A stretch of DNA of 64,000 nucleotides. It comes from an uncultured Treponema sp. GTDB taxonomy: Bacteria > Spirochaetota > Spirochaetia > Treponematales > Treponemataceae. The notes beneath the pieces are model-generated. The model did not search any database. It was not told the origin of the DNA and worked only from the letters and a program-made list of their open reading frames with translations. The position numbers and the translations under genes are program-made. The DNA lies in NCBI GenBank assembly GCA_946411505.1, contig CAMKEG010000004.1, positions 229,733 through 293,732 on the forward strand, given 5' to 3'. Positions within the stretch are counted from its first letter, which is position 1, and the number at the start of each line of letters is the position of its first letter. Positions 49,421-58,469 of the stretch are shown here, in pieces.

Positions 49421-52252
49421 ATGGCAAAAACCAAGTATGTTTACTTTTTCGGTAATGGCGACGCGGACGGCGATGAGTCGATGCGCGCCGATCTCGGCGG
49501 CAAGGGAGCCAACCTTGCCCAGATGGCTAAGGCCCCTTTGAGCCTTCCTGTTCCCCCTGGATTCACAATCACAACGGACGTGTGCCAGGAATACTACAAG
49601 TTGGGAAGAAAGTATCCCGCAGGCCTTGAAGGACCAAACGGCGAAGTCGCCAAGTACCTCGCCAAGTTGGAAAAGGTCATGGGCAAAAAGCTCGGCGACG
49701 AAAAGGACCCGCTCCTTGTTTCAGTTCGCTCTGGAGCCGCCATTTCTATGCCTGGAATGATGGACACAATTTTGAACCTCGGCTTGAACGACAAGTCTGT
49801 TGAAGGCCTTGCCGCCAAGACAGGCAACCCCCGCTTCGCTTGGGATGCCTACCGCCGCTTTATCCAGATGTTCGGCGACGTGGCCATGGGCGTTGAGCAC
49901 GCCAAGTTCGAGAAAATCATCGACGAAGTCAAGTCTCACCGCGGAATCAAGCAGGACACAGAGCTCACGACGGACGAGCTTAAGGAAATCGTAAGCAAGT
50001 ACAAGATTCTCTACAAGAAAGAGAAGGGCGAGGACTTCCCCCAGGATCCGCAGAAGCAGATGTGGGGAGCCATCGGCGCCGTATTCGGCTCTTGGATGAA
50101 CCCCCGCGCCATCAAGTACCGCGAGTTGAACGGAATCAAAGAAGGCGCCCTTAAGGGAACAGCCGTTACAGTAATGTCAATGGTATTCGGAAACAAGGGC
50201 GACACATCAGGAACTGGCGTTGCCTTCAGCCGCGATCCTTCAACTGGCGTGAACGAGTTCATGGGCGAATACCTTATGAACGCCCAGGGCGAAGACGTAG
50301 TTGCCGGAATCCGCACTCCTCAGAAGCTCGCTCAGCTTGAAAAGACAAACAAGAAGATTTACGACCAGCTTTGCACAATCCGCAACCGCTTGGAAAAGCA
50401 CTATCACGACATGCAGGACATGGAGTTCACAGTAGAAGAAGGAAAGCTCTACATGCTCCAGTGCCGCAACGGAAAGCGCACAGGCGCCGCCGCCGTCAAG
50501 ATGGCTGTTGACATGGTTGCCGAAAAGCTCATCACAAAAGAAGAGGCTTTGCTCCGCGTAGAGCCCGCTCAGTTGAACCAGTTGCTCTTGCCGCAGTTGG
50601 ATCCCGCCGCCGTCAAGAAGGCCACAGAAATCGCTTCTGGTCTTAACGCTTCTCCGGGAGCCGGATGCGGACAGATCGTGTTCACAGCCGACGACGCCGT
50701 CGCTTGGACAAAAGAAGGAAAGAAGGTTCTCTTGGTTCGCAAGGAAACTTCTCCGGACGACATCGCCGGCATGGCCGTCGCCCAGGGCATCTTGACTTCT
50801 ACTGGCGGACGCACTTCACACGCCGCCGTTGTTGCCCGCGGAATGGGAACAGCCTGCGTTTGCGGATGCGCCGCGGTTAAGTTCAATGGCGGAAAGGTTG
50901 TCATCGGCGACCACGTTTACAAGGAAGGCGACTTCCTCACAATCGACGGCTCGACAGGAAAGGTTTACGACGGAGTTGTTCCTGTAGCTCCCGCCACATT
51001 GAGCAAGGACCTCGAAAAGTTCTTGGGCTGGGCCGACGAAATCCGCAAGGCTTCAGTTCGCACAACAGCCAGCGGAAAGAAAGTCGCCGGCTTTGAAGTT
51101 CGCGCCAACGGAGACACTCCGCAGAACGCAAAAGACGCGTTCCGCTTTGGAGCCGCCGGAATCGGACTTTGCCGCACAGAGCACATGTTCTTTGACGAGC
51201 CCAAGCTCACTTCTTTCCAGAAGATGATTATTTCCGACACGACAGAAGAGCGCCAGGAAAACCTCAAGGCCATTCTTCCGTTGCAGGAAAAAGACTTCTA
51301 CGACATCATCAAGACAATGGAAGGACGCCCGGTTACTATCCGCTTGCTTGACCCGCCGCTCAACGAATTCATCCAGGCCCACTCAGACGCCGAGCTCAAG
51401 GCTCTTGCCAAGAAGCTCAACGTTAACCGCGACAAGTTGGCCGAAAAGGTTGCCGCCCTTGACGAGCACAACCCGATGCTTGGCCACCGCGGATGCCGCT
51501 TGGCCATCACATATCCTGAGATTTACGAGACACAGGTTGAGGCCATCGCTTTGGCCACAGCCCGCTTGGACCGCGAAGGCGTCAAGCACAACGTTCAGAT
51601 CATGATCCCGAACGTAGTGAGCGCCAACGAAGTCAAGCAGATTCGCGAGCAGGCTTTGGCCGTAATCGAGAAGGTAAACAAGGCCAAGGGAACCAAGCTC
51701 AAGTTTGAGATTGGAACTATGGTTGAGTTCCCCCGCGCCGCCCTTACAGCGGACAAGTTGGCCGAGTACGCCGACTTCTTCTCGTTCGGAACAAACGACT
51801 TGTCTCAGACAACGTTCGGATTCAGCCGCGACGACTACTCTAAGTTCATCGACTCTTACCTCAAGCAGAACATCTTGGCCGAAGACCCCTTCACCACATT
51901 GGACGAAGACGGTCCTGGAGCTTTGATGGGAATCGCGGAAGAAAAGGGACGCTCAGTCAAGTCTGACTTGCACCTTGGAATCTGCGGCGAGCACGGCGGA
52001 GACCCCGCTTCCATCGCTCTCTGCTACAAGCTTGGCTTGAACTACGTTTCTTGCTCTCCGTTCCGCGTGCCCTTGGCCCGCTTGGCCGGAGCTCAGGCTG
52101 TAATCAAGGCCGCCAAGGCTGGAAAGGCTGCCAAAGCTGGCGCCAAAAAGCCCGCCGCCAAGAAGGCAGCCGCCAAGAAACCCGCGGCTAAAAAGGCTCC
52201 CGCTAAGAAAGCGGCCGCCAAAAAGCCCGCTGCCAAGAAAGGCAAGAAATAA
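49421..52252 (+). CDS. ppdK: Pyruvate phosphate dikinase with histone-H1-like tail, 943 aa
   Basis: Complete PPDK: nucleotide-binding start KGANLAQMAKAP, phosphohistidine domain 'GGRTSHAAVVARGMG' (catalytic His), and the PEP/pyruvate barrel with 'LGHRGCRLAITYPEIYETQV', 'FSFGTNDLSQTTFGFSRDDY' and 'LGICGEHGGDP' (catalytic Cys). It interconverts PEP + AMP + PPi and pyruvate + ATP + Pi in glycolysis. After residue ~895 a 48-residue tail made of KPAAKK/KAAAKK/KAPAKK repeats follows, not part of the usual enzyme (~875-890 aa). GGAG is 12 nt before the ATG. Codon use is the most biased in the window, hence high expression. Confidence 0.96.
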   Translation: MAKTKYVYFFGNGDADGDESMRADLGGKGANLAQMAKAPLSLPVPPGFTITTDVCQEYYKLGRKYPAGLEGPNGEVAKYLAKLEKVMGKKLGDEKDPLLVSVRSGAAISMPGMMDTILNLGLNDKSVEGLAAKTGNPRFAWDAYRRFIQMFGDVAMGVEHAKFEKIIDEVKSHRGIKQDTELTTDELKEIVSKYKILYKKEKGEDFPQDPQKQMWGAIGAVFGSWMNPRAIKYRELNGIKEGALKGTAVTVMSMVFGNKGDTSGTGVAFSRDPSTGVNEFMGEYLMNAQGEDVVAGIRTPQKLAQLEKTNKKIYDQLCTIRNRLEKHYHDMQDMEFTVEEGKLYMLQCRNGKRTGAAAVKMAVDMVAEKLITKEEALLRVEPAQLNQLLLPQLDPAAVKKATEIASGLNASPGAGCGQIVFTADDAVAWTKEGKKVLLVRKETSPDDIAGMAVAQGILTSTGGRTSHAAVVARGMGTACVCGCAAVKFNGGKVVIGDHVYKEGDFLTIDGSTGKVYDGVVPVAPATLSKDLEKFLGWADEIRKASVRTTASGKKVAGFEVRANGDTPQNAKDAFRFGAAGIGLCRTEHMFFDEPKLTSFQKMIISDTTEERQENLKAILPLQEKDFYDIIKTMEGRPVTIRLLDPPLNEFIQAHSDAELKALAKKLNVNRDKLAEKVAALDEHNPMLGHRGCRLAITYPEIYETQVEAIALATARLDREGVKHNVQIMIPNVVSANEVKQIREQALAVIEKVNKAKGTKLKFEIGTMVEFPRAALTADKLAEYADFFSFGTNDLSQTTFGFSRDDYSKFIDSYLKQNILAEDPFTTLDEDGPGALMGIAEEKGRSVKSDLHLGICGEHGGDPASIALCYKLGLNYVSCSPFRVPLARLAGAQAVIKAAKAGKAAKAGAKKPAAKKAAAKKPAAKKAPAKKAAAKKPAAKKGKK

Positions 52253-52256
52253 AAAG

Positions 52257-52315
52257 ATTCCCGCGTCAAGCGCGGGAATGACATAACTTGTCATTGTCGG
52301 GCGCGACCCGACAAT
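52257..52315. repeat. Two palindromic hairpins after ppdK
   Basis: ATTCCCGCG/CGCGGGAAT (52257-52279) and ATTGTCGGG/CCCGACAAT (52293-52315), joined by a GACATAACTTGTC stretch. They resemble the short palindromic units scattered through many bacterial genomes. Confidence 0.65.
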
Positions 52316-52323
52316 CTTTTGAC

Positions 52324-52357
52324 AAAAAAGCCGGCCAGAAAGGGCCGGCTTTTTTTT
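52324..52357 (+). terminator. Terminator of ppdK
   Basis: AAAAAAGCCGGCC-agaaag-GGCCGGCTTTTTTTT, ending 2 nt before the next promoter's -35. Confidence 0.9.
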
Positions 52358-52358
52358 G

Positions 52359-52387
52359 TTGACAAACGCTTATTTTTTTGTTATAAT
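52359..52387 (+). promoter_or_regulatory. Perfect-consensus promoter of the repeat lipoprotein
   Basis: TTGACA (52359-52364), 17 nt, TATAAT (52382-52387): full consensus in both boxes. About 90-nt leader before AAGGAGGAG and the ATG. Confidence 0.9.
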
Positions 52388-52483
52388 ATAAAAAACTTGT
52401 CGGAAGCCGTGGTTCTGCGGTTCATTTCATTTATTAAAGTTTCCCTAAAATTTTAGATTTTTGCTTGAAGGAGGAGATGTATT

Positions 52484-55400
52484 ATGGTCAAATTCTTTAA
52501 ATTGTGCGCGATTGCAATCATTTTGTCTGTGGCGGTCTCATGCGGCAATAACGCGGGAAGTTATAACGCGGGAATTTATAACGCGGGAAGTCCAGCGACT
52601 CCGGAAGTCAGCGGTTCGCACTCAATTACAATTTCTTACATCAAAAACGGCTCAGGGGAAGACCACGGAGAAGTGACTGCAAGCAAGACCACAGGCATCG
52701 CCCCGGGCGAAAAGATTTATCTTACCATAACGCCCGACACCAACTATCAATTGGACAAACTGTATTGCCAGTATTATGACGGGGGCGATATTCCTAAAAA
52801 CATTGACGTGACGGACAATTCGTTTGTCATGCCAAACAAAAACGTGTACATCGGCGCTTCTTTTAAAGAGCAGGCATCAACATCAACATACACTGTCGGA
52901 TCTTCAGAAATAGAAAACGGAGAGATTTCTTTTTACATCGGCAGCAATTCCCCGCAGAATTCATTGCAGGCTTCAAAAGGAACGACGGTTTCTATTCTTG
53001 TGCTGCCAAATGGAGGCTTTGAAGTTGACACGCTTACGGCAACAAGCGCGTCCGGCAAAAATCTGACAATTTACGAAAACACTTTTGCAATGCCGGAAGA
53101 GGATGTTACGGTAGGCGCGACTTTTAAGGCGAGCGCGTCATCATACACTGTCAAATCTTCAGAAACACAAAACGGAAATGTTTTGTTTTCCGTGGGCAGC
53201 AGATCCCCTGAGACTTCACTGTCAGTCGCAAAAGGAACAACGGTTGCTATTAAAGCGACGCCAGACAGCGGCTACGCGTTTTATTCTCTTACGGTAAAGG
53301 ACGCCTCCGGAAAGGAAATTCAGGTAATGCAAAACACTTTTGCAATGCCTGAAAGCGATGTTACTGTTACTGCCGTTTTCAAAAAAATCTACACGATAAC
53401 AATAAACAAACCGACAAACGGAAATATCGGCGTTGAAACTCCAAGGGGCAGATGGACAACAAATGACGGCGCTCAAACCGTAACCGCCCTTGCCGGAGAA
53501 ACAATTGTATACGACGCGATTCTGGAAAGCGGCAGCATCTACAAGCTTGACACTTTTACTATTACTGGCGTTGACGGAATTGACGCGAGCAAGCAAAAGA
53601 ATTCGTTTGTCATGCCGCAAAGCGATGTGACGATAAGCGCGACATTCAAAGAAAAATCTAAATATTATATTGGCGCGAAATGCAATACAGGTGAAAAAGA
53701 TGAATATGGATATGATAAATACGAAACGACCTCTCCTTACGGAACGCTTACTTGTGACAAAGAATATGCTAGAGAAGGAGAGAAAGTAACGGTAACGGTA
53801 ACGCCAACAACAGGCGGAAAAGACTATGTTGTTGAAAAGCTTTGCTTAGTGTACAATTGGTCTACAATCCTCATTCCTATTGACAAGGCGGGAGAACAAG
53901 TTACGTTTACAGTGCCTGATGCCGACACCGCTATTGAAGTAAGAGCGAAATTTGCGGAAAAAACATATTCGATTAAGCTGGCCGATAACATTACAGGCGG
54001 CTCGATAACGGGATTTAACTCAAGCGGAAATCATCTGGGCCAAAAAATTCGTCTTTTTGTAACGCCTGACGATGGATATAAGCTTTCAAATAAAAGCAAT
54101 ATTTCCATAACAGGCGCGAGTGTGACGCTCGACGACTTTTACTGCTTTGAGATGCCTAAAGCGGACATTACGATTAAACCGACGTTTACCCCTGGAGCGA
54201 CAGGGCGCAGCATTACAATTAACCCAAGCGATCACGGTTCCGTTTCTTGCGCCAAAACGACAGGAGTTATGCCCGGTTCCACGGTTGCGCTTATGGCAAC
54301 TCCTGCCAGCGGCTATAAACTTAATAGTTTTACCGTAACAACAAACGGTTCGGAAGTTGCTGTTTCCGACAATACATTTATAATGCCGGACAGCGACGTT
54401 TCTGTAAGCGCGGAATTTCTCAATGGAGAAGAACGCGACGTATATGTTTGGATTAAGTTGGATGGCACGTCTAAAACTATTGAAGAACGCTTGCGCAGTA
54501 AAATTGCGCCTGGAACAGTCGTTACGTCTGATGGCCTTCCTGCCGGATACGTGATTAGTTCAGTCTACGTGACAGAATATGTTACGGAGCATCCTGAACT
54601 ATGGAATCAGGGTAAGGATATTCAGCTTACTTCCCGTACGGATACAGACTATAGCTTTGTCATGCCGGACTGTAAAACGCATGTAGAAATAAATGTAAAA
54701 GCGCCCGTTAAGCCAAAGCCCGATACAATTGGCGATATTGTGCTTGAAGACGGAACGGCTGTTGCCTATGAGAATAGGAGCAAGCTTTCAGAAACACAAA
54801 AGTGGCACTCAATTGCGGTCATTTTTTACGACGGCAAGGCGTCCACTGATTTAGGCAACTGTGTGCTTGGCGTAGGACTGGCCGAGGGCATTGGCAATTG
54901 GTGTTACGATACAGAAGTAGCGTCTTATGTAAAAATCCCTGAAATTACCGCCAACCCGATAAGATGGGGCGAGCCTGTAACGCGCGCTGAGTTCGGTAAA
55001 GAAGTGCCTGTGTTTGGTTATCCTAAAAGGGAAAGAGAGGTAACATTCACTGGAGCGATGGACGGACAAATCCGAGGAACCAACAACTTTTCTAAAGTAA
55101 AAAACTACCTGGGAAATGATTGTCATCCAGAAAAAATGGAAGCGTTCAAATATTGCGAGGAATACAAAGACCAGGATGGAAGCCGCCTCGAATGGATTGA
55201 GGATAAAAAATATCAAACCGGCTGGTATTTGCCGACGATCGCGGAGCTGACGTATCTTTTGGAGAAGGTCGGATGGGTAAACGGATGCATTAGCGATGTT
55301 TACGGAAAGACAATAATCAGCGCGTTTGGCTCAGAGGACTATTATTGGTCATCATCTGCGGTTTCAGGAAATAAACTCGAAGCCTGGCTCGCAAGAAGCG

Positions 55401-55498
55401 AAAGCCTCGCAAGAAACGAAAACTCAGATCCCGATGTCTCTCTGCTTTCTTACTACAAAGGCAACTTTAACCATATCCGGGCAATCCGCGAGTTTTAG
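52484..55498 (+). CDS. InlB-like repeat surface lipoprotein with C-terminal DUF1566-like domain, 1004 aa
   Basis: Lipoprotein signal ending VAVSC (C20), then an SYNAGIYNAGS linker. Seven to eight repeats of ~80 residues follow, each ending (F/T)(V/A)MP(E/D/Q)xDVT(V/I)xATFK (for example near 105, 190, 275, 370, 560, 650), the 'divergent InlB B-repeat' pattern also found in the 28259 protein. The last ~200 residues (GWYLPTIAELTYLLEKVGW; DYYWSSSAVSGN; FNHIRAIREF) match a DUF1566/FISUMP-like C-type-lectin-like domain. Surface-exposed binding protein, by inference. Strong ribosome site. Confidence 0.85.
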   Translation: MVKFFKLCAIAIILSVAVSCGNNAGSYNAGIYNAGSPATPEVSGSHSITISYIKNGSGEDHGEVTASKTTGIAPGEKIYLTITPDTNYQLDKLYCQYYDGGDIPKNIDVTDNSFVMPNKNVYIGASFKEQASTSTYTVGSSEIENGEISFYIGSNSPQNSLQASKGTTVSILVLPNGGFEVDTLTATSASGKNLTIYENTFAMPEEDVTVGATFKASASSYTVKSSETQNGNVLFSVGSRSPETSLSVAKGTTVAIKATPDSGYAFYSLTVKDASGKEIQVMQNTFAMPESDVTVTAVFKKIYTITINKPTNGNIGVETPRGRWTTNDGAQTVTALAGETIVYDAILESGSIYKLDTFTITGVDGIDASKQKNSFVMPQSDVTISATFKEKSKYYIGAKCNTGEKDEYGYDKYETTSPYGTLTCDKEYAREGEKVTVTVTPTTGGKDYVVEKLCLVYNWSTILIPIDKAGEQVTFTVPDADTAIEVRAKFAEKTYSIKLADNITGGSITGFNSSGNHLGQKIRLFVTPDDGYKLSNKSNISITGASVTLDDFYCFEMPKADITIKPTFTPGATGRSITINPSDHGSVSCAKTTGVMPGSTVALMATPASGYKLNSFTVTTNGSEVAVSDNTFIMPDSDVSVSAEFLNGEERDVYVWIKLDGTSKTIEERLRSKIAPGTVVTSDGLPAGYVISSVYVTEYVTEHPELWNQGKDIQLTSRTDTDYSFVMPDCKTHVEINVKAPVKPKPDTIGDIVLEDGTAVAYENRSKLSETQKWHSIAVIFYDGKASTDLGNCVLGVGLAEGIGNWCYDTEVASYVKIPEITANPIRWGEPVTRAEFGKEVPVFGYPKREREVTFTGAMDGQIRGTNNFSKVKNYLGNDCHPEKMEAFKYCEEYKDQDGSRLEWIEDKKYQTGWYLPTIAELTYLLEKVGWVNGCISDVYGKTIISAFGSEDYYWSSSAVSGNKLEAWLARSESLARNENSDPDVSLLSYYKGNFNHIRAIREF

Positions 55499-55529
55499 GA
55501 GAAGGAACAACGGTTAAATGCGTCATACG

Positions 55530-55567
55530 CAAAAACAAGCCGGCCCGCAAGGGCCGGCTTGTTTTTG
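55530..55567 (+). terminator. Long perfect terminator hairpin
   Basis: A 17-bp perfect stem (55530-55546 with 55551-55567, GCAA loop) around GCCGGCCC; runs of A and T on both arms allow action in both directions. Confidence 0.85.
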
Positions 55568-55611
55568 CCACAACTGAATTGCGGCGCGATGGCTCGCGCC
55601 TTGATTCGTTT

Positions 55612-56091
55612 TTAGCGCTCGTTTATTATCGCGCTGTCTTCGTCTTGCGGGGCTGGCGAGCGGTCATGATGGCGCTCTATGCGCGGGCCGCAGTCGGGCT
55701 TGCCGTCGTGGTGATGGCGCTTGTGGAACTTGTGGTCAAAGTGGGGGCGGCCAATTTGGTCGGCCATGTAAATGTGGCTTCCTTTGAAGAAAAAGCAAAA
55801 GCCCTTGCAGTCGGCTTGCATGGCCTTTAGCGCGGCCAAGCGGGCGTCAGCCCATTCCTGCGTGACCATTTTGGCCTTGACTTGCGCGTCCAGCAAAATC
55901 TTGTAGCTTTGAAGCTCTGCGTCGTGATAGGCCTTAAGGTCGGCGTTGGAGGGCTTTTCAAATTTGGGCATCTCCATAAAGTTGGGCGCGTTCTTTGCGT
56001 CGGCGTTTTTTGCCTTGGCGCTGGGTTGGGCAAAGATTCCTGCCGCGGCGACTAGGGCGATGGCAGCGATGATGATTCCTGTCTTTTTCAT
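55612..56091 (-). CDS. Small His-rich secreted protein, 159 aa
   Basis: Signal peptide MKKTGIIIAAIALVAAAGIF, cut after AQPSA. The central part (DLKAYHDAELQSYKILLDAQ, QEWADARLAALKAMQAD) is a charged helical hairpin like small periplasmic stress proteins. The C-terminal 40 residues are packed with His (RPHFDHKFHKRHHHDGKPDC; RIERHHDR) and two Cys, suggesting binding of zinc, nickel or copper. AAGGAG precedes the ATG. A perfect palindrome lies in its leader, and it is divergent from a two-component system, perhaps its target. Confidence 0.75.
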   Translation of the reverse strand: MKKTGIIIAAIALVAAAGIFAQPSAKAKNADAKNAPNFMEMPKFEKPSNADLKAYHDAELQSYKILLDAQVKAKMVTQEWADARLAALKAMQADCKGFCFFFKGSHIYMADQIGRPHFDHKFHKRHHHDGKPDCGPRIERHHDRSPAPQDEDSAIINER

Positions 56092-56103
56092 GTTAAACTC
56101 CTT

Positions 56104-56117
56104 GGAACAATTGTTCC
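56104..56117. promoter_or_regulatory. Perfect 14-bp palindrome before the His-rich gene
   Basis: GGAACAATTGTTCC, 12 nt upstream of the His-rich gene's ATG, within its transcript leader; candidate binding site of a dimeric regulator. Confidence 0.55.
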
Positions 56118-56228
56118 GCAATAAAGATTTCCTGCTCCTTACACTTTTATTATCGAATTTACTTGTGTCAAAGGTGTGACATTTTGAAAGTTCCGCAAAA
56201 AAGATATGGCGGAATTTTTTCTTTATGT

Positions 56229-56234
56229 TATAAT
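56229..56234 (+). promoter_or_regulatory. -10 box at the response-regulator start
   Basis: TATAAT with an extended TGT before it, then GATGAT (6 nt) and ATG at 56241. No good -35. Leaderless by spacing. Confidence 0.6.
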
Positions 56235-56240
56235 GATGAT

Positions 56241-56915
56241 ATGAAAATTTTAATCGCCGACGACACGGAACAAATTGTTAAGGTGCTTTGCGCCTACGCC
56301 CAAAAGGAAGGCTATGAGCCGACCGCCGCGCATGACGGACAAGAGGCCTTGGATTATTTTGAAAAAATAAAATTTGACATGGTCTTGCTTGACGTGATGA
56401 TGCCCAAGGTTGACGGCTTTGAGGTTTGCAAGCAAATCAGAAGGTCTTCCAACGTTCCGATAATAATGGTCACCGCGCGTGGCGAAGACTTTGACAAAAT
56501 TTTAGGTCTTGACATCGGCGCCGACGACTACATTGTAAAGCCTTTTTCGCCGCAGGAAGTTATGGCGCGCATTCGCTGCATTTTGCGCCGCTCTAATCCC
56601 GCGGGCGCGGTAGAAAAAAAATTGCGCGCCAAAAATCTTTCGCTTGACTTGGAGAGCGGCGCGGTCTTTGTCGGCGAGCGGAATGTTCCAGTGACAAAAA
56701 AAGAATTTGAAACGCTCGCGTTTTTTTTGCAAAACCAAAACCGCGTTTTTTCACGCGAACAACTTTTGAACAACATTTGGGGAATGGATTACGACGGCGA
56801 CGCGCGCGCGGTTGACCAACACATCAAGCGCCTGCGCGCCAAGCTGGACGCTGCGGAAAGCGAGGGTTGGAAAATCACTACGGTCTTTGGAACGGGGTAT
56901 AAATTTGAAAGCTAG
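56241..56915 (+). CDS. OmpR-family response regulator, 224 aa
   Basis: Receiver domain: acidic pair DD (7-8), phosphoacceptor D51 (LLDVMMPKVDGF), T78 and K100 (DDYIVKPF). Then a winged-helix Trans_reg_C domain (LDLESGAVFVGERNVPVTKK; LNNIWGMDYDGDARAVDQHI; WKITTVFGTGYKFES). The start is the ATG at 56241, matching the family and the -10 box 6 nt upstream. The histidine kinase gene starts inside its last codons. The divergent His-rich gene is a likely target. Confidence 0.93.
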   Translation: MKILIADDTEQIVKVLCAYAQKEGYEPTAAHDGQEALDYFEKIKFDMVLLDVMMPKVDGFEVCKQIRRSSNVPIIMVTARGEDFDKILGLDIGADDYIVKPFSPQEVMARIRCILRRSNPAGAVEKKLRAKNLSLDLESGAVFVGERNVPVTKKEFETLAFFLQNQNRVFSREQLLNNIWGMDYDGDARAVDQHIKRLRAKLDAAESEGWKITTVFGTGYKFES

Positions 56916-58446
56916 GATTTTAAAGGCGAAAATCTCCGTAAAACTTTTTTTGTTTTTCTTGACGGCGCTTTTGTTGGCCACGGCGGTGACAGGCGGCTTG
57001 TTTTGTTTTTTAATCGCGCGCCACACGACGGCCATCTTTAAAAACGATTTGACGCGGCGGGCGCAAGTAATGTCCAGAACCCTTTCGCGCATTTACGAAA
57101 TGTCTTCTGGGAACCATAGGCGAAATCCGGTTTTCGCTATCCGCAACTTGCATGAAATTTCTTTGGCCGACGTGTGGCTTATCGACCAAAAGATGAACGT
57201 CGTCACGATGGCGGGGCACGGAATACCGCCGAGGCCGGCTCGCGACAAAAATCCTTTGCAAGACCAAAACGCGCCGCGGAATGAAAATCCTTTGCAAGAC
57301 CAAAACGCGCCGCGGCCGATGGAAGAAACAAAATTGCCGCCGGGCGCGGACGAGGTGCTGAAAAAAGCCTTTGCGGGCGAAGCGTCCGTGACAGAAGTTT
57401 TTAACCCTGTTTTGGAAATAAAATCCCTTACCGCGGCCACGCCGGTTTACGAGCGCGGCGGCAATATTGTTTGGGTTTTGCTTTTGCATTCGCCGATTGT
57501 GGGCTTGCGTGGCGCGATTTTGCAAAGCGTACGCCTTTTAGCCGCCAGCGCTGCCAGCGCTTTTTTGCTTGCCCTTTTGGCCGCGGCGCTTTTGAGCCGT
57601 TCCTTCACACGGCCGATAGAAAAAATGAACGGCGCGGCGAAAGAATTGGCCAAGGGAAATTATTCAATAAAGACAGGCGTCGCCGACAAAAACGAGTTGG
57701 GCGAGCTTGCCGCCACGCTTGACGCGCTCGCCGCTCAGCTTAAGGACGCCAGCGAAGAAAGCGCTCGCTTGGAAAAGATGCGCCGCGACTTTATCGCAAA
57801 CGTTTCGCACGAATTGCGAACGCCGGTGACAGTCATTCGCGGCTCGCTTGAGGCGCTTGTTGACGGCGTGGTTTCTTCGCCAAATGACGTTGCCGAATAC
57901 CAAGGGCAAATGCTAAAGGAAACGATTCACTTGCAGCGCTTGGTAAACGACTTGCTGGAGCTTAGCCGCTTGCAAACAGTTGGCTTTAAAATCGAAAGCG
58001 AGCCTTTTGACATAAAGGAAGCCGCCTGCGAAGCCGCCCGGGCGATTCAAAAAGCGGCCGCAGCCAAAAATGTTGCGATAAAAGTTGAGCGGACTGAAGG
58101 CCAAAAAATAATCCAAGGAGACTCAGGCCGCGTTCGCCAAATGTTCATGACGATTTTGGACAACGCCGTAAAGTTTTCGCCTGAGGGCGGCGAGGTTGTG
58201 ATGAAAATCGGCGACGGCGAGATTGCGGTAATCGACGGAGGAAGCGGAATCAGCGCGGAGGATTTGCCGCATGTTTTTGAGCGCTTTAAAAAAGAGTCTT
58301 CGGAACGGAACAAGGGCGGAAGCGGTTTGGGACTTGCGATTGCCAGGGAAATCGCCGCCCGCCATAAGTTGACGCTGACCGCGCAAAGCCCTGTTTTTCA
58401 AGACGATGACTGGCCGGGAGCTAGGTTCACTTGTAAAATTTGCTGA
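56905..58446 (+). CDS. Sensor histidine kinase, 513 aa
   Basis: TM1 at ~14-37, a periplasmic sensor (~38-200), TM2 (~205-228), HAMP (LSRSFTRPIEKMNGAAKELA), HisKA with H302 in FIANVSHELRTP, and HATPase_c (KFSPEGGEV, VIDGGSGIS, GGSGLGLAI near 472). It autophosphorylates H302 and passes the phosphate to the preceding regulator. The sensor carries two tandem NPLQDQNAPR repeats (~117-137) whose DNA resembles repeats in the SGNH gene at 14848. The start is taken as TTG 56905, overlapping the regulator by 11 nt, since the signal helix begins there. Confidence 0.88.
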   Translation: MKARILKAKISVKLFLFFLTALLLATAVTGGLFCFLIARHTTAIFKNDLTRRAQVMSRTLSRIYEMSSGNHRRNPVFAIRNLHEISLADVWLIDQKMNVVTMAGHGIPPRPARDKNPLQDQNAPRNENPLQDQNAPRPMEETKLPPGADEVLKKAFAGEASVTEVFNPVLEIKSLTAATPVYERGGNIVWVLLLHSPIVGLRGAILQSVRLLAASAASAFLLALLAAALLSRSFTRPIEKMNGAAKELAKGNYSIKTGVADKNELGELAATLDALAAQLKDASEESARLEKMRRDFIANVSHELRTPVTVIRGSLEALVDGVVSSPNDVAEYQGQMLKETIHLQRLVNDLLELSRLQTVGFKIESEPFDIKEAACEAARAIQKAAAAKNVAIKVERTEGQKIIQGDSGRVRQMFMTILDNAVKFSPEGGEVVMKIGDGEIAVIDGGSGISAEDLPHVFERFKKESSERNKGGSGLGLAIAREIAARHKLTLTAQSPVFQDDDWPGARFTCKIC

Positions 58447-58459
58447 AAAAATGTAAAAT
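58431..58459 (+). promoter_or_regulatory. Promoter of the POTRA/outer-membrane gene
   Basis: TTGTAA (58431-58436), 17 nt, TAAAAT (58454-58459), 10 nt, ATG at 58470; a leader of only about 3-4 nt would result. Confidence 0.6.
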
Positions 58460-58469
58460 TGTTTCGCTT

